In this document: one piece after another, positions 55,483 to 64,000 of the stretch
How the letters are laid out: each line of letters starts with the position of its first letter
Position numbering within the stretch: position 1 is the first letter of the stretch
Source of the DNA: Hydrogenophaga palleronii NBRC 102513
GTDB lineage: Bacteria; Pseudomonadota; Gammaproteobacteria; Burkholderiales; Burkholderiaceae_C
Length of the DNA: 64,000 bases
Direction of reading: 5' to 3'
Assembly (NCBI RefSeq): GCF_001571225.1
Contig: NZ_BCTJ01000001.1
Coordinates: 248,001 to 312,000 of the forward strand
The notes under the pieces: generated by a model
Seen by the model: only the letters and a program-made list of their open reading frames with translations
What the model was told of the DNA's origin: nothing
The model's database searches: none
Made by a program: the position numbers and the translations under genes

Positions 55483-56211
55483 ATGAAAACCACCAGCGCC
55501 ACAACCCTTCAAGCCCTGACCACAGCCGGGGCCACCGCGCTCGCCCTGGGTGCTTCCAGCCTCGCCATGGCAACCGAATACGGCACCGTGGTGTCCAGCA
55601 CACCGGCCTACGTGCAGGTGGCCGTGCCGCAGCAGCAATGCCATGAGCAGCCGGTGCTGGTGCAGCCCGCCACCAGCGGCGCCGGTGGCCTGGTGGGTGC
55701 GCTGGTGGGCGGGGGCCTGGGCAATGCCGTCGGCAACGGCGGCGGACGCGCACTGGCCACCGGCGTGGGCCTGATCGCCGGTGCCCTGATCGGTGACCGC
55801 ACCGAAGCCCGTGACAACCCGCCCTACCCGGTGAGCCAGACCCAGTGCCAGACCGTCAGCCGCTACGAGAACCAGCTGATGGGTTACGACGTGGTCTACC
55901 GCTACAACGGGCAGAGTTACAGCGCCCGCCTGGCGAACGACCCGGGCGCACCCGGCGCCGCCCTGCCCTTGAACGTGAACGTGCAGGTGGCCGGCGCAGA
56001 GCCGGCTGTACCCATGCCACCCATGCCACCGGCAACGCAGCCGATGACGCTGTACGCCCGGCCGCCAGTGATTTACAGCCCTGCACCGGTGGTGTACGGG
56101 CCGCCCGCGGTCTACTACCACGCACCCTATTACGGCCCCTCGTTCAGCCCGGCCTTCGGACTGAGCATCGGCGGGGTCTGGGGCGGCGGCCACCACGGCC
56201 ATTGGCGCTGA
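55483..56211 (+). CDS. Glycine-zipper 2TM domain outer-envelope protein
   Basis: A 242-residue exported protein. The signal peptide MKTTSATTLQALTTAGATALALGASSLAMA is followed by a Gln/Val-rich stretch and a glycine-zipper segment (GLVGALVGGGLGNAVGNGGG, then GVGLIAGALIGDRTE), as in Rickettsia 17-kDa/SlyB-like lipoproteins, but there is no lipobox cysteine. The C-terminal 80 residues are rich in Pro, Tyr and Gly. It is probably an envelope structural protein. AAGGAGG precedes the start. Confidence 0.84.
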   Translation: MKTTSATTLQALTTAGATALALGASSLAMATEYGTVVSSTPAYVQVAVPQQQCHEQPVLVQPATSGAGGLVGALVGGGLGNAVGNGGGRALATGVGLIAGALIGDRTEARDNPPYPVSQTQCQTVSRYENQLMGYDVVYRYNGQSYSARLANDPGAPGAALPLNVNVQVAGAEPAVPMPPMPPATQPMTLYARPPVIYSPAPVVYGPPAVYYHAPYYGPSFSPAFGLSIGGVWGGGHHGHWR

Positions 56212-56331
56212 CGGGGTCGTCGTGGGGCGCGTTTGATGGTGGCGCTGCAAGGCCCCCCCTCGGGCCCGGCTGTGGTGCGCTGGCCAAATGCACGACACTG
56301 GCAGCCCGAACGCACCCTCCCCCACCACACC

Positions 56332-56841
56332 ATGCCCAGCCGCGAGGCCACTGCACCCACCCGCCCACTGCCCCGATCCACCGCCACAGGTGCCGCGCAG
56401 AACGCCCTGCGCACCATCGCCGCGTTTGAAGCCTTCAAGGGGATGCTGGCGCTGATCGCCAGCCTGGGATTCCTGAGCCTGCTGCACCACGACCTGCACC
56501 ACCTGGTGACGGCGTTGATCGGCCACATCGGCCTGAACCCGGGCGACCACTACCCGGCCATGGTGCTCGGCAGTGTTGACCAGTTGCTCGCCACGCCCCA
56601 CCGCACGCTGCTGCTGTTGGCCGGTGCCTATGTGCTGCTGCGCTGGCTGGAGGCCTACGGGCTCTGGAACACGCGGCCCTGGGGTGAGTGGCTGGGGGCG
56701 CTGTCGGGCGCGCTGTACATCCCGTTCGAGCTGCGCCATTTTGTCCACCAGCCAAGCTGGCTCAACGCAGCGGTGGTGCTGCTCAACCTGCTGGTGGTGG
56801 GTTTCCTGGGCTGGCGCCTGCGGCAGCGCCGCCGGGCCTGA
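56332..56841 (+). CDS. DUF2127 domain membrane protein
   Basis: A 169-residue membrane protein with about four hydrophobic segments. The DUF2127 pattern is visible: LRTIAAFEAFKGMLALIASLGFLSLLHHDLHH, then LLLLAGAYVLLRWLEAYGLW and WGEWLGALSGALYIPFELRHF. The function is unknown. The chosen start MPSREATAP follows the 5' end of a longer open frame (from 56233) whose extra 33 residues do not look conserved. It is convergent with the response regulator gene. Confidence 0.83.
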   Translation: MPSREATAPTRPLPRSTATGAAQNALRTIAAFEAFKGMLALIASLGFLSLLHHDLHHLVTALIGHIGLNPGDHYPAMVLGSVDQLLATPHRTLLLLAGAYVLLRWLEAYGLWNTRPWGEWLGALSGALYIPFELRHFVHQPSWLNAAVVLLNLLVVGFLGWRLRQRRRA

Positions 56842-56863
56842 ACCTGGCCTGACTAGGCCGCGG

Positions 56864-57595
56864 TCAGAACAGGGTTTCGACTTCGGCGTCCAGCCGGTAA
56901 CCCGCGCCGCGCTCGGTGATGATCAGCTGCGGATGGGCGGTGTCGGCTTCGATTTTCACGCGCAGGCGGCGTATCTGCACGTCGATCGTGCGGTCGTACA
57001 CCTCGCCTTCGTGCAGGCGCGAGAGAGACAACAACTGGTCGCGGCTCAACACCCGTTGCGGCGCGCGGCACAGCGCATTGAGCAGGCTGAACTCACCGTT
57101 CGACAGCTCCACCGACACGCCCTGCGGCGACAACAGGCGGCGCGTGCGCAGGTTGAGCTCCCAGCCCGAGAACCGGTAGGCACGCCGGCTGCTGTCGCGT
57201 TCGGGCAGCGTGGCCTGCACCTGGTAACGGCGCAGCACCGCGCGCACCCGCGCCAGCAGTTCGCGCGGGCTGAAGGGTTTGGTGACGTAGTCGTCGGCGC
57301 CCAGCTCCAGGCCCATCACGCGGTCCGCCTCTTCGCTGCGCCCGGTCAGCAGCACGATGGGCACGGTGGCGCGTTCGCGCAGGCTGCGCGCCAGCAGCAT
57401 GCCGTCTTCGCCGGGCAGCTTCAGGTCCAGCAGCACGAGGTCGATGGCCTCGCGGTCGAACAGGGCGAACATCTCGGGGCCCGAGCGCGCGGCGCTCACG
57501 CGCATCTCGTTGTTGCCCAGGTACTCGGTGACGAGCTCGCGCACGTCGGCATCGTCGTCGACCACAAGGATGTGAGGCTGGTGGCTGGTGTTCAT
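56864..57595 (-). CDS. OmpR/PhoB-family response regulator
   Basis: A 243-residue two-component regulator. The receiver domain has D13-D15, the phosphoacceptor D57 in LLDLKLPGEDG and the lysine in VTKPFSP; the winged-helix DNA-binding domain follows (VELSNGEFSLLNALCRAPQRVLSRDQLL and YDRTIDVQIRRLRVKIE). It is divergent from the hybrid kinase gene across about 150 bases, so the two are the likely pair. Confidence 0.92.
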   Translation of the reverse strand: MNTSHQPHILVVDDDADVRELVTEYLGNNEMRVSAARSGPEMFALFDREAIDLVLLDLKLPGEDGMLLARSLRERATVPIVLLTGRSEEADRVMGLELGADDYVTKPFSPRELLARVRAVLRRYQVQATLPERDSSRRAYRFSGWELNLRTRRLLSPQGVSVELSNGEFSLLNALCRAPQRVLSRDQLLSLSRLHEGEVYDRTIDVQIRRLRVKIEADTAHPQLIITERGAGYRLDAEVETLF

Positions 57596-57749
57596 GGCGT
57601 CGTGCCCGATGCGGACTTGAACTTGTCGTCCGCGTTTCCCGGCAGGCAAGTGGTGCAGTGATGGTGTGTCTGCGGGCCATGGTAACGCAGCGGGCTGCCG
57701 GTTTTCCATCGGCGGGGCATACTGCAGCCCACCACTTTCATCCCCCACC

Positions 57750-59846
57750 GTGCGCCCTTTGAACGACGATCCACCCACGCGCCGCCGCGATGCCTTGCGG
57801 CCCTGGTTGCTCGCCCTGGCGCTCTGGTTGCTGCTGGCGGCGGTGACGGCGCTCGCGCTGTGGCACCTGCACCGCAGCGCCCTGTCCAGCCAGGGCCGTG
57901 AGATACAGCTGCTCTCGCTGGCCCTGACCGACGAACTCGACCGCGGCCTGCACGGCACCGAATACGGCCTGCAGGCATTGGGCCGTGAGTTGCGCAGCCG
58001 CCATCTGATGGGGCCCGGCCTCGACACCGAACAGGCCCTGCACACCCGCGCCGCGCTGATGCCGATGGTGGAAAGCCTGTGGCTGCTCGGGCCCGAGCGC
58101 CAGTTGCTCGCGGCCTCCGATGCCGCACCCCTGCCCGCGCTGGAGGGCTTCCTGCCCGCGCTCTCCTCACTCGATGGTGACAGCACAGCCCTGAGCCCGT
58201 CGTACGAACACCCCGGCGGCACGCAGCGCCTGGTGGCGCTGGCGCTGCGTGTGGACGCCACGCCCGAACACCCTGGCGGCTGGGTGCTGGCCAGCATGCC
58301 GACCGACAAGCTGCTGGGCGCGTTTGGCGCCGCCCTGCCGGCCGCCGACGCACGGGTCGCAATCTTCCGCCGCGACGGCCTGCGGCTGGTTGGCAGCGAG
58401 GTGGTGGCGCCGCGCGCCGCCGCCCCCGACAACACGGCACCACTGCGCCTGGACGGCCTGCCCGGCCTGGAGCGGCAGCGTTTCAGCGACGGCAGCGACA
58501 ACCTGGTGGGCGTGCACGAGGTGGAGCGCCACGGCCTGCAGGTGATGGTGTCGCGCGGCCTCGGCTCGGTGCTCGCCGGCTGGCGCGGCGCGCTGGATCT
58601 GGCGCTGGGTGCACTGGTGTTCCTGCTCCTCGTGCTGGCGGCGGCGGTGGCCATCGTCACGCGCTCGGAGCGGCGCCGGCTGGCGGCTCAGCAGGCGCTG
58701 CAGCTGCAGCTCACCCGCGCCAGCAAGCTGGAGGCACTGGGCGCACTGGCCGGCGGCGTGTCGCACGACTTCAACAACGTGCTCGCCGGCATCGTCGGCT
58801 ACGGCGAGATGGCGCAAGACGCGGCCGTGCCCGGCAGCGACCAGGCGCGCCACCTGGACCGGGTGCTGCAGGCGGCGCAGCGCGGCCAGTCGCTGATAGA
58901 GCGCATCCTCTCCGTCAGCCGCGGTGGCGCGCGCGTGTCCAGCGTGTTCGAGCTGGAGCCCATCGTCGAGGAAGTGTTGACGCTGCTGACCGCCTCGCTG
59001 CGCCCCGGCATGGTGCTCGAGCGTGTGCTCGACGCGCCGGACGCGCGGCTGCGCGGCGACGCCACGCAGACGTTCGAGGCCGTCATGAACCTCTGCACCA
59101 ACGCCATGCAGGCCATGCCCGACGGCGGCATGCTCACCGTGCAGTTGGAGCGCGCGCGTGTGAACGCGCCGCGGGTGCTGTCGCACTCGGCGCTGCACGA
59201 GGGCGACTACCTGCTGCTGAGCGTGAGCGACCAGGGCGTGGGCATCACGCCGGCGGTGATGGAGCGCCTGTTTGAACCCTTCTTCACCGCCCGCAGCGCG
59301 CTGGGCGGCACTGGGCTGGGCCTGGCCGTGGTGTTCGGCGTGGTGGCCGAACTGGGTGGTGGCATCGACGTGCACAGCCGGCCCGGCCAGGGCGCGCGCT
59401 TCAGCCTTTACCTGCCCGAGTGCTTCGAGCCCGCCACGGAAGCGACCGAAGCCGACACCAACGCGGTGGTGGCCGCGGGGGCCGGCCAGTCCCTGCTGGT
59501 GGTGGACGACGAGCCCGTGCTGCTGAACATGACCGCCGAACTGCTCAGCGACCTGGGCTACGACCCTGTGTGTTTCGGCGACGCCGCCGCGGCGCTGCAG
59601 GCCGTGCAGGCACACCCCGCGCGTTTTGCCGCCGTGATCACCGACGAGGTGATGCCCGGCCTGAGCGGCACGCAATTCACCCGCACCCTGCGCGAACACG
59701 CGCCCGACCTCCCGGTGCTGCTGGTCAGCGGCTACGGCGGTGCGCGGCTGGCCCGACGCGCCAGCCGCGCCGGCGTGACGCGTGTGCTGATGAAGCCGCT
59801 GCGCCGCGCTGAACTGGCACGCACACTGGCTGAGATGCTGACCTGA
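57750..59846 (+). CDS. Hybrid sensor histidine kinase with C-terminal receiver
   Basis: A 698-residue membrane kinase. A first membrane helix (PWLLALALWLLLAAVTALALW, residues about 17-37), a roughly 250-residue periplasmic sensor domain and a second helix near residue 295 precede the HisKA domain (H339 in VSHDFNN), an HATPase domain (GGTGLGLAVVFGVV) and a receiver domain with phosphoacceptor D632 (VITDEVMPG). The start is probably the GTG at 57750 (VRPLNDDPPTRR); the frame is open further up. The SHDFNN H-box is of the type in FixL/phytochrome-like hybrid kinases. The stimulus is unknown. Confidence 0.9.
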   Translation: MRPLNDDPPTRRRDALRPWLLALALWLLLAAVTALALWHLHRSALSSQGREIQLLSLALTDELDRGLHGTEYGLQALGRELRSRHLMGPGLDTEQALHTRAALMPMVESLWLLGPERQLLAASDAAPLPALEGFLPALSSLDGDSTALSPSYEHPGGTQRLVALALRVDATPEHPGGWVLASMPTDKLLGAFGAALPAADARVAIFRRDGLRLVGSEVVAPRAAAPDNTAPLRLDGLPGLERQRFSDGSDNLVGVHEVERHGLQVMVSRGLGSVLAGWRGALDLALGALVFLLLVLAAAVAIVTRSERRRLAAQQALQLQLTRASKLEALGALAGGVSHDFNNVLAGIVGYGEMAQDAAVPGSDQARHLDRVLQAAQRGQSLIERILSVSRGGARVSSVFELEPIVEEVLTLLTASLRPGMVLERVLDAPDARLRGDATQTFEAVMNLCTNAMQAMPDGGMLTVQLERARVNAPRVLSHSALHEGDYLLLSVSDQGVGITPAVMERLFEPFFTARSALGGTGLGLAVVFGVVAELGGGIDVHSRPGQGARFSLYLPECFEPATEATEADTNAVVAAGAGQSLLVVDDEPVLLNMTAELLSDLGYDPVCFGDAAAALQAVQAHPARFAAVITDEVMPGLSGTQFTRTLREHAPDLPVLLVSGYGGARLARRASRAGVTRVLMKPLRRAELARTLAEMLT

Positions 59847-59976
59847 AGCCTTCGCGCGGCGCGTGCAGATGTCATCTGCAACACCGGGCCTCGGCGCCTG
59901 ACACACGGCCCGCCTGCACCGGACAGACCATGGATGGGCCGCACCTTGTGGGGCGTCTTCATCCAAGGAGTCCAGC

Positions 59977-60408
59977 ATGAAGCCATCCGACGCCACCGGG
60001 GCCGGGCCCACGCCCCACGCCGCGCCCACCCACTCCATTCCCGAACTCGTGGCCGAAGTCTACGAAGCCGCCCCACCCGCCGAACGCAGCCGCCTGCTGG
60101 AACAGCTGTTGCGCCCGCTGGGCCTGTTGTCCTTGTTCGGCATCGCCGGTGGTGTGTTTGGCCAGCTGCGCTTTCGCCATGGCTGGCACGAGCAGATCCG
60201 TGTTGACGAACTGCCCGCCGTGGACAGCGGCCAGCTGGTGGCGCTGGTGGAACATGCGCAGCAGGTCAGCGTGGAGACGGTCGATGGCCTGGCGCAACTG
60301 CTGACCGCGTCGCCCGTGCTCTCGGGCTCGGCCGCCGCCACCCTGCTGGTGGCCTTGCTGGTGCAGCGGGCACAACAACGCCGGGCCATGCGCAGAGGCC
60401 GCGGTTGA
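59977..60408 (+). CDS. Hypothetical membrane-associated protein
   Basis: A 143-residue protein with two hydrophobic stretches (GLLSLFGIAGGVFGQL near residue 50 and AAATLLVALLVQRAQ near residue 125) separated by a helical segment. The N-terminus is Pro/Ala-rich. AAGGAG lies eight bases before the ATG. The stop overlaps the following gene. It is unrecognised; the arrangement suggests a small inner-membrane protein. Confidence 0.6.
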   Translation: MKPSDATGAGPTPHAAPTHSIPELVAEVYEAAPPAERSRLLEQLLRPLGLLSLFGIAGGVFGQLRFRHGWHEQIRVDELPAVDSGQLVALVEHAQQVSVETVDGLAQLLTASPVLSGSAAATLLVALLVQRAQQRRAMRRGRG

Positions 60409-60737
60409 AACCAGACCTGTTTCCGGCCCACCTGTTGCTGCACCTCAGGGACGACCGGGCACCTCCCCAACAACCGGCCCGCGAGCGCGCCTGGCGCTGG
60501 CTGCGTTCGTGGCTGCACCAACCCGCGCGGGCCTGCGCCGGTGTGGAAATCGACGACCTGCAAGGCCATCGTTTGTTTGAAGCCGACCCGGCCGCGCCCT
60601 TGATGGACGTGCCGCTGCCCGCCGGCACCTACCACGTCACCGCCCACCGCGGACGCCAGCGCCGGCGCTACACCGTGACCCTGGAACACGGCGCCCACTT
60701 CGATCTGTACCTGCGCGTCAGCGGCGACCGGCCCTGA
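60405..60737 (+). CDS. Hypothetical protein
   Basis: A 110-residue protein starting at a TTG that overlaps the stop of the previous gene (TTGA). It has no membrane helix. A compact C-terminal half (LMDVPLPAGTYHVTAHRGRQRRRYTVTLEHG) looks like a beta-sandwich repeat. The coupling suggests the two small genes work together. Function unknown. Confidence 0.55.
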   Translation: MKPDLFPAHLLLHLRDDRAPPQQPARERAWRWLRSWLHQPARACAGVEIDDLQGHRLFEADPAAPLMDVPLPAGTYHVTAHRGRQRRRYTVTLEHGAHFDLYLRVSGDRP

Positions 60738-60815
60738 GGCCACCCTGCGCCACTCGACCCACGCGGCATGCACCTTGCAACGGCCGCCCACCGCCACCCC
60801 AAGAGAGTCCGAGCC

Positions 60816-62006
60816 ATGTCCACCCGCTCACGCCGCGCCGCTGCCACCGCCCGCACTGCCACGGGCCCCGAGTGGCCACGCGACGAGGAATGCATCCTGG
60901 TGCTGCAAGGCGGTGGCGCGCTGGGCGCCTACCAGGCCGGCGTGCTTGAAGCCCTGGGCCGCCACGGCCAGCCCGACTGGGTGGCCGGCATTTCCATCGG
61001 CGCCATCAACGCCGCGCTGATCGCCGGCAACCCGCCCTCACGCCGGGTCGAGCGCCTGCGCGAATTCTGGGGGCTGGTGAGCTCGGCCCAGGCCCTGCCC
61101 TTCCTCGGCCCACGCGAGACGCTGAACAACGCCAGCGCCTCGCAGGCCATCTGGTTCGGCGCGCCGGGCTTCTTCAAGCCGCGCGTGCCACCACCCGCCT
61201 TCCAGGCGCCCGGCACGCCGGCGGCCATCAGCTTCTACGACACCGAGCCGCTGCGCCAGACGCTGGAGCGGCTGGTGGACTTCGACCGCATCAACACGGG
61301 CGAGATGCGGTTGTCGGTCGGTGCGGTGAACGTGCGCAGCGGCAACTTCGAGTACTTCGATTCGGCGCGCCAGCGCATCGACGTCCGCCACATCATGGCC
61401 AACGGCGCCCTGCCGCCGGGTTTTGCGCCGGTGGAGATCGACGGTGAGCACTACTGGGACGGTGGCCTGGTGTCCAACACGCCTTTGCAGTACGTGCTCG
61501 ACCAACCCGCGCGGCGCGCCCGGCTGGTGTTCCAGGTGGACCTGTTCGCCGCCGCCGGCGCCGTGCCCACCAACCTCGCCGAGGTGGCGGCGCGTGAGAA
61601 GGAAATCCGTTTCTCCAGCCGCACCCGCCTCAACACCACCAACGAACTCGACCGGCAGGCCATCGCACAGGCGGCGGCGCGGCTGCTCGACAAACTGCCA
61701 GCCGCACTGCGCCGCGACCCCGACGCCCGCGCGCTTGCCGGCCTGCGTGCGGGCAAGGCGGTGGACGTGGTGCACCTGATCTACCGCAGCAAGCGCTACG
61801 AAAACCAGACCAGGGACTACGAGTTCTCGCGCCTGTCGATGCAGGAGCACTGGAACAACGGCCGCACCGACATGGCGCACACCCTGCACGACCCGCGCTG
61901 GCTGCACCGCGCGCCGGCCCACACTGGCGTGCGCGTGTACGACCTCACCGCCGACACGGACACCGCCTCCTCTTCCCTTGTTCAAACCACCGAAAGCACA
62001 CCATGA
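60816..62006 (+). CDS. Patatin-like phospholipase with DUF3734
   Basis: A 396-residue patatin-family acyl hydrolase. The oxyanion loop [13 protein letters not shown], nucleophile elbow [11 protein letters not shown] (serine near residue 66) and DG dyad in YWDGGLVSN are all present; the C-terminal part ([22 protein letters not shown]) is DUF3734. Homologues sit beside 3-hydroxybutyrate dehydrogenase in many betaproteobacteria, suggesting a role in polyhydroxybutyrate or lipid breakdown. The next gene starts inside its stop (ATGA). Confidence 0.88.
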   Translation: MSTRSRRAAATARTATGPEWPRDEECILVLQGGGALGAYQAGVLEALGRHGQPDWVAGISIGAINAALIAGNPPSRRVERLREFWGLVSSAQALPFLGPRETLNNASASQAIWFGAPGFFKPRVPPPAFQAPGTPAAISFYDTEPLRQTLERLVDFDRINTGEMRLSVGAVNVRSGNFEYFDSARQRIDVRHIMANGALPPGFAPVEIDGEHYWDGGLVSNTPLQYVLDQPARRARLVFQVDLFAAAGAVPTNLAEVAAREKEIRFSSRTRLNTTNELDRQAIAQAAARLLDKLPAALRRDPDARALAGLRAGKAVDVVHLIYRSKRYENQTRDYEFSRLSMQEHWNNGRTDMAHTLHDPRWLHRAPAHTGVRVYDLTADTDTASSSLVQTTESTP

Positions 62007-62785
62007 CCGTCAAAGACAAAGTCTGCATCGTCACCGGCGCCGCCAGCGGCATCGGCAGTGAGATCGCCAACACCTATGCCCGCGAAGGCGCCCGCGTCGT
62101 CATCGCCGACCTCAACCTCGACGCAGCGCGCGCCGCGGCAGAACAGATCCAGGCCAACGGCGGCCGGGCCATGGCGGTGGCCATGGACGTCACGAGCGAA
62201 GAGCAGGTGAACGCGGCCGTGGCCGAGGTGGTCAAGGCCTGGGGCGGTGTGGACGTGCTGGTGAGCAACGCAGGCGTGCAGATCGTGCACCCGCTCGAAG
62301 AATTTCCGTTTGCCGACTGGAAGAAGATGCTGGCCATCCACCTCGATGGCGCCTTCCTCACCACCCGGGCCTGCCTGCCGCACATGCAGAAGTCCGGCCG
62401 CGGCGGCAGCATCATCTACATGGGTTCGGTGCACTCCAAGGAAGCCTCGGTGCTCAAGTCGGCCTACGTGACGGCCAAGCATGGGCTGATCGGCCTGTGC
62501 AAGACCGTGGCCAAGGAAGGTGGCCCACACGGCATCCGCGCCAACGTGATCTGCCCCGGCTTCGTGCGCACCCCGCTGGTCGAGAAGCAGATTCCCGAAC
62601 AGGCCAAAGCGCTGGGCATCAGCGAGGCCGAGGTGGTGAAGAACGTGATGCTGAAAGAAACCGTGGACGGTGAGTTCACGACCGTGCAGGACGTGGCGGC
62701 GGTGGCCCTGCTGTTCGCGGGTTTCGACTCCAACGCCCTGACGGGCCAGTCGCTGGTGGTGAGCCACGGCTGGTTCATGCAGTGA
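62003..62785 (+). CDS. bdhA: 3-Hydroxybutyrate dehydrogenase
   Basis: A 260-residue SDR with [12 protein letters not shown] (cofactor loop), [40 protein letters not shown] (catalytic S, Y, K) and ending [11 protein letters not shown], the signature of D-3-hydroxybutyrate dehydrogenases. It oxidises 3-hydroxybutyrate from polyhydroxybutyrate to acetoacetate with NAD+. It is translationally coupled to the upstream patatin. Confidence 0.92.
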   Translation: MTVKDKVCIVTGAASGIGSEIANTYAREGARVVIADLNLDAARAAAEQIQANGGRAMAVAMDVTSEEQVNAAVAEVVKAWGGVDVLVSNAGVQIVHPLEEFPFADWKKMLAIHLDGAFLTTRACLPHMQKSGRGGSIIYMGSVHSKEASVLKSAYVTAKHGLIGLCKTVAKEGGPHGIRANVICPGFVRTPLVEKQIPEQAKALGISEAEVVKNVMLKETVDGEFTTVQDVAAVALLFAGFDSNALTGQSLVVSHGWFMQ

Positions 62786-62818
62786 ACCAGGGCCCGGTGG
62801 TTCAGGCCAGAGCGTTGC

Positions 62819-63229
62819 TCACCGGGGCCGTGCGCCGTAGGCGGTGACGACGAAGTCGTCGAGCTCGAAGCCCAGCTGGGAGGCCACCACCTTGAGGCGG
62901 GCCTCGATCTCGGGGTCAAAGAACTCGTGCACGTCGCCGGTGCGGTTGCACACCAGGTGGCCGTGGTGGCGTTCGCCGTCGTTGAGTTCGTAAACCGCCT
63001 TGCTGTTGCCGAGCTGGCTCTTCTTGAGCAAACCGGTCTGTTCAAACTGGCCCAGCACGCGGTACACGGTGGCCAGGCCGAGGTCGGCCTGTTCGGCGTG
63101 CAGCAGGCGGTACACGTCTTCGGCCGCCAGGTGGCGTTGTTCACAACTGAGAAACAACCCCAGGATCTTCAGGCGCGGCAGCGTCGGTTTGAGGCCGCTG
63201 CGCTTGAGGCCAACGGATGCTTCTTGCAT
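62819..63229 (-). CDS. fur: Fur-family metal-responsive repressor
   Basis: A 136-residue Fur-type regulator. The winged helix (LKPTLPRLKILGLF, AAEDVYRLL, LATVYRVLGQFEQTGL) and a histidine-rich sensing site (HHGHLVC) are present. The structural zinc CxxC that follows in many Fur proteins is reduced to CNRTG, so only one cysteine remains. The start MQEASVGLKRSG is preferred over an upstream TTG. It lies downstream of hemP in the same direction, but a terminator separates them. Confidence 0.85.
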   Translation of the reverse strand: MQEASVGLKRSGLKPTLPRLKILGLFLSCEQRHLAAEDVYRLLHAEQADLGLATVYRVLGQFEQTGLLKKSQLGNSKAVYELNDGERHHGHLVCNRTGDVHEFFDPEIEARLKVVASQLGFELDDFVVTAYGARPR

Positions 63230-63312
63230 GGACGTCCCCGCAAAGAAAGGTTCAGGGCGGTGCGATGGCGTGGGGAAAAAAAGCATGGCTGGCCGGCGTA
63301 CCGATGGCTAGC

Positions 63313-63346
63313 AAAAACGACGCCTGAGAACCAAGCCTCAGGGTCG
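63313..63346 (-). terminator. Rho-independent terminator after hemP
   Basis: On the minus strand CGAC-CCTGAG and CTCAGG-C-GTCG pair around an eight-base loop and are followed by TTTTT, about 15 bases past the hemP stop. Confidence 0.7.
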
Positions 63347-63360
63347 CCCCACGAAAAAAA

Positions 63361-63594
63361 CTATTTGGTCAGGATCAGCTTGCCCAGCTTGGTGGCTTGC
63401 AGCTTGTACAAGGAGCCGTTGTGCGCAATCTGCACACACTTGCTGCCTCGCAACAGCGCCATGCTGTCGATGCTCAGGCGCGTTTCGGCACCGCTTGCGT
63501 CGGCCTGGTCGATCACCTCTTCGTGTGCCGTCGCAATCACGGCGGCACGGCGCGGCGCGCGCAACACGGGGCGGCTGATCGACAAAGTCTGCAT
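63361..63594 (-). CDS. hemP: Hemin uptake protein HemP
   Basis: A 77-residue HemP. The C-terminal half carries the diagnostic SMALLRGSKCVQIAHNGSLY and KLQATKLGKLILTK. HemP is a small cytoplasmic regulator or activator of haem-uptake gene expression in iron limitation. The start MQTLSISRPVL is chosen over an upstream GTG-type codon. The promoter region holds a Fur box overlapping the -35/-10 interval. Confidence 0.93.
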   Translation of the reverse strand: MQTLSISRPVLRAPRRAAVIATAHEEVIDQADASGAETRLSIDSMALLRGSKCVQIAHNGSLYKLQATKLGKLILTK

Positions 63595-63689
63595 GGCTTC
63601 TCTCCTGGGCACGCAGCGTGGTGACGTGCGTCATGTGATCGACTCTTGCTGGGAACCACCCCGGTGAACCAGGGCAGCGGCATGGGTGC

Positions 63690-63721
63690 AGTATAGCTTA
63701 ATAATGAGATTGATTCGCATT
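63690..63721 (-). promoter_or_regulatory. Fur box and promoter of hemP
   Basis: AATGAGATTGATTCGCATT at 63703-63721 is a 19-base dyad of the Fur-box type used in betaproteobacteria. TATACT (minus strand, 63690-63695) is a probable -10 about 95 bases before the hemP start. The box covers the spacer and -35, so iron-loaded Fur would block transcription. A second possible half-site (TTCTCATT) lies near 63821-63828. Confidence 0.7.
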
Positions 63722-63942
63722 TATTTAAAAAGATGAGCGAGCTGAACCGCAGGAACGCCCATGGAAATCCATGGCTTTCTCTGGTCGGCCTCCATCTGAG
63801 CTGCAAACTTGAGTTGCAAACCGTTCTCATTTGCTGGGCGCGCGCGCCCTGCCCCGCGCCACAGCCCTGGCGCGGCAACGAATGCCTGTGCACTACACCC
63901 CTGCCCTGCCGGCGGCGTGGCCACCCGCCAGAGCGGGCCGCC
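63722..63942. other. Upstream non-coding region
   Basis: These 221 bases lie between the hemP promoter and the last gene fragment. They contain an AT-rich patch (63722-63733) and a CAAACTTGAGTTGCAAACC repeat of TTGCAAA-type words. No credible gene is seen. Confidence 0.4.
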
Positions 63943-64000
63943 TCAACGGCTGAACATGCGGATCACGCTGGAGAAGTCGAGCGCGCCGTTGCCGGCCAGG
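63943..64000 (-). CDS. C-terminal fragment, possibly a 3-hydroxyisobutyrate dehydrogenase-type oxidoreductase
   Basis: The last 18 codons and stop of a minus-strand gene are visible: LAGNGALDFSSVIRMFSR. The DFSSVI pattern at the end resembles NAD(P)-dependent beta-hydroxyacid dehydrogenases (HIBADH/GarR type). The evidence is short, so the family is only a suggestion. Confidence 0.4.
   Translation of the reverse strand, partial: LAGNGALDFSSVIRMFSR

Overview
The window is high-GC DNA from a betaproteobacterium, most likely a Comamonadaceae chromosome of the Hydrogenophaga/Acidovorax type. This is inferred from gene content (Bug-type solute receptor, TctAB, mltG-tmk-holB-pilZ-tatD order, hemP next to a Fur-family gene, bdhA next to a patatin) and codon style; no rRNA or tRNA is present to confirm it. 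I see no CRISPR array, prophage, insertion sequence or complete mobile element.

Layout. 1-13 kb: acetyltransferase tail, short-chain dehydrogenase, Ogt, O-acyltransferase, membrane PQQ dehydrogenase, KefB/C-type antiporter, two drug exporters, then a LysR regulator divergent from a Bug receptor/hydrolase pair. 13-26.5 kb: DUF72, Tex, two HDOD proteins, a patatin, an LprI-like protein, TrhO, an iron alcohol dehydrogenase, an esterase, a thioesterase-acetyltransferase fusion, an NRDE protein and YgfZ. 26.5-33.7 kb: the housekeeping run mltG-tmk-holB-pilZ-tatD, an ankyrin protein, and tctBA. 33.9-37.5 kb: a bacterial NHEJ operon (ligD-ku).

37.5-44.6 kb is a compact accessory/stress block: a Crp/Fnr regulator, a proline-rich small protein, an orphan NtrC-type sigma-54 activator, a small protein, a DUF2383 protein, an outer-membrane barrel, MgtC and a second-type rpoN. 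Three good -24/-12 promoters lie in front of the Crp/Fnr gene, the small gene after the activator, and rpoN itself. This suggests a self-contained sigma-54 circuit and is one of the two most interesting parts of the window.

44.7-46.2 kb is gene-poor. It holds a wrecked DUF2325 gene and an AT-rich 28-bp dif-like XerC/XerD site at 45339-45366. FtsK-orienting (KOPS-like, GGGNAGGG) octamers that I could find by eye point rightward to its left (9 of 11) and leftward to its right (9 of 9), as expected if this is the chromosome dimer resolution site in the replication terminus.

46.2-54.5 kb is a minus-strand block: exporter, glyoxalase II and I, a ribbon-helix-helix protein, a GMC dehydrogenase with its gluconate-dehydrogenase-type small subunit, another exporter, and cardiolipin synthase. 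54.8-64 kb: an isolated Rieske protein, a glycine-zipper protein, DUF2127, a divergent response regulator/hybrid kinase pair, two small unknowns, a patatin-bdhA operon for 3-hydroxybutyrate metabolism, a Fur-family regulator, hemP with a Fur box, and the tail of a dehydrogenase running off the end.
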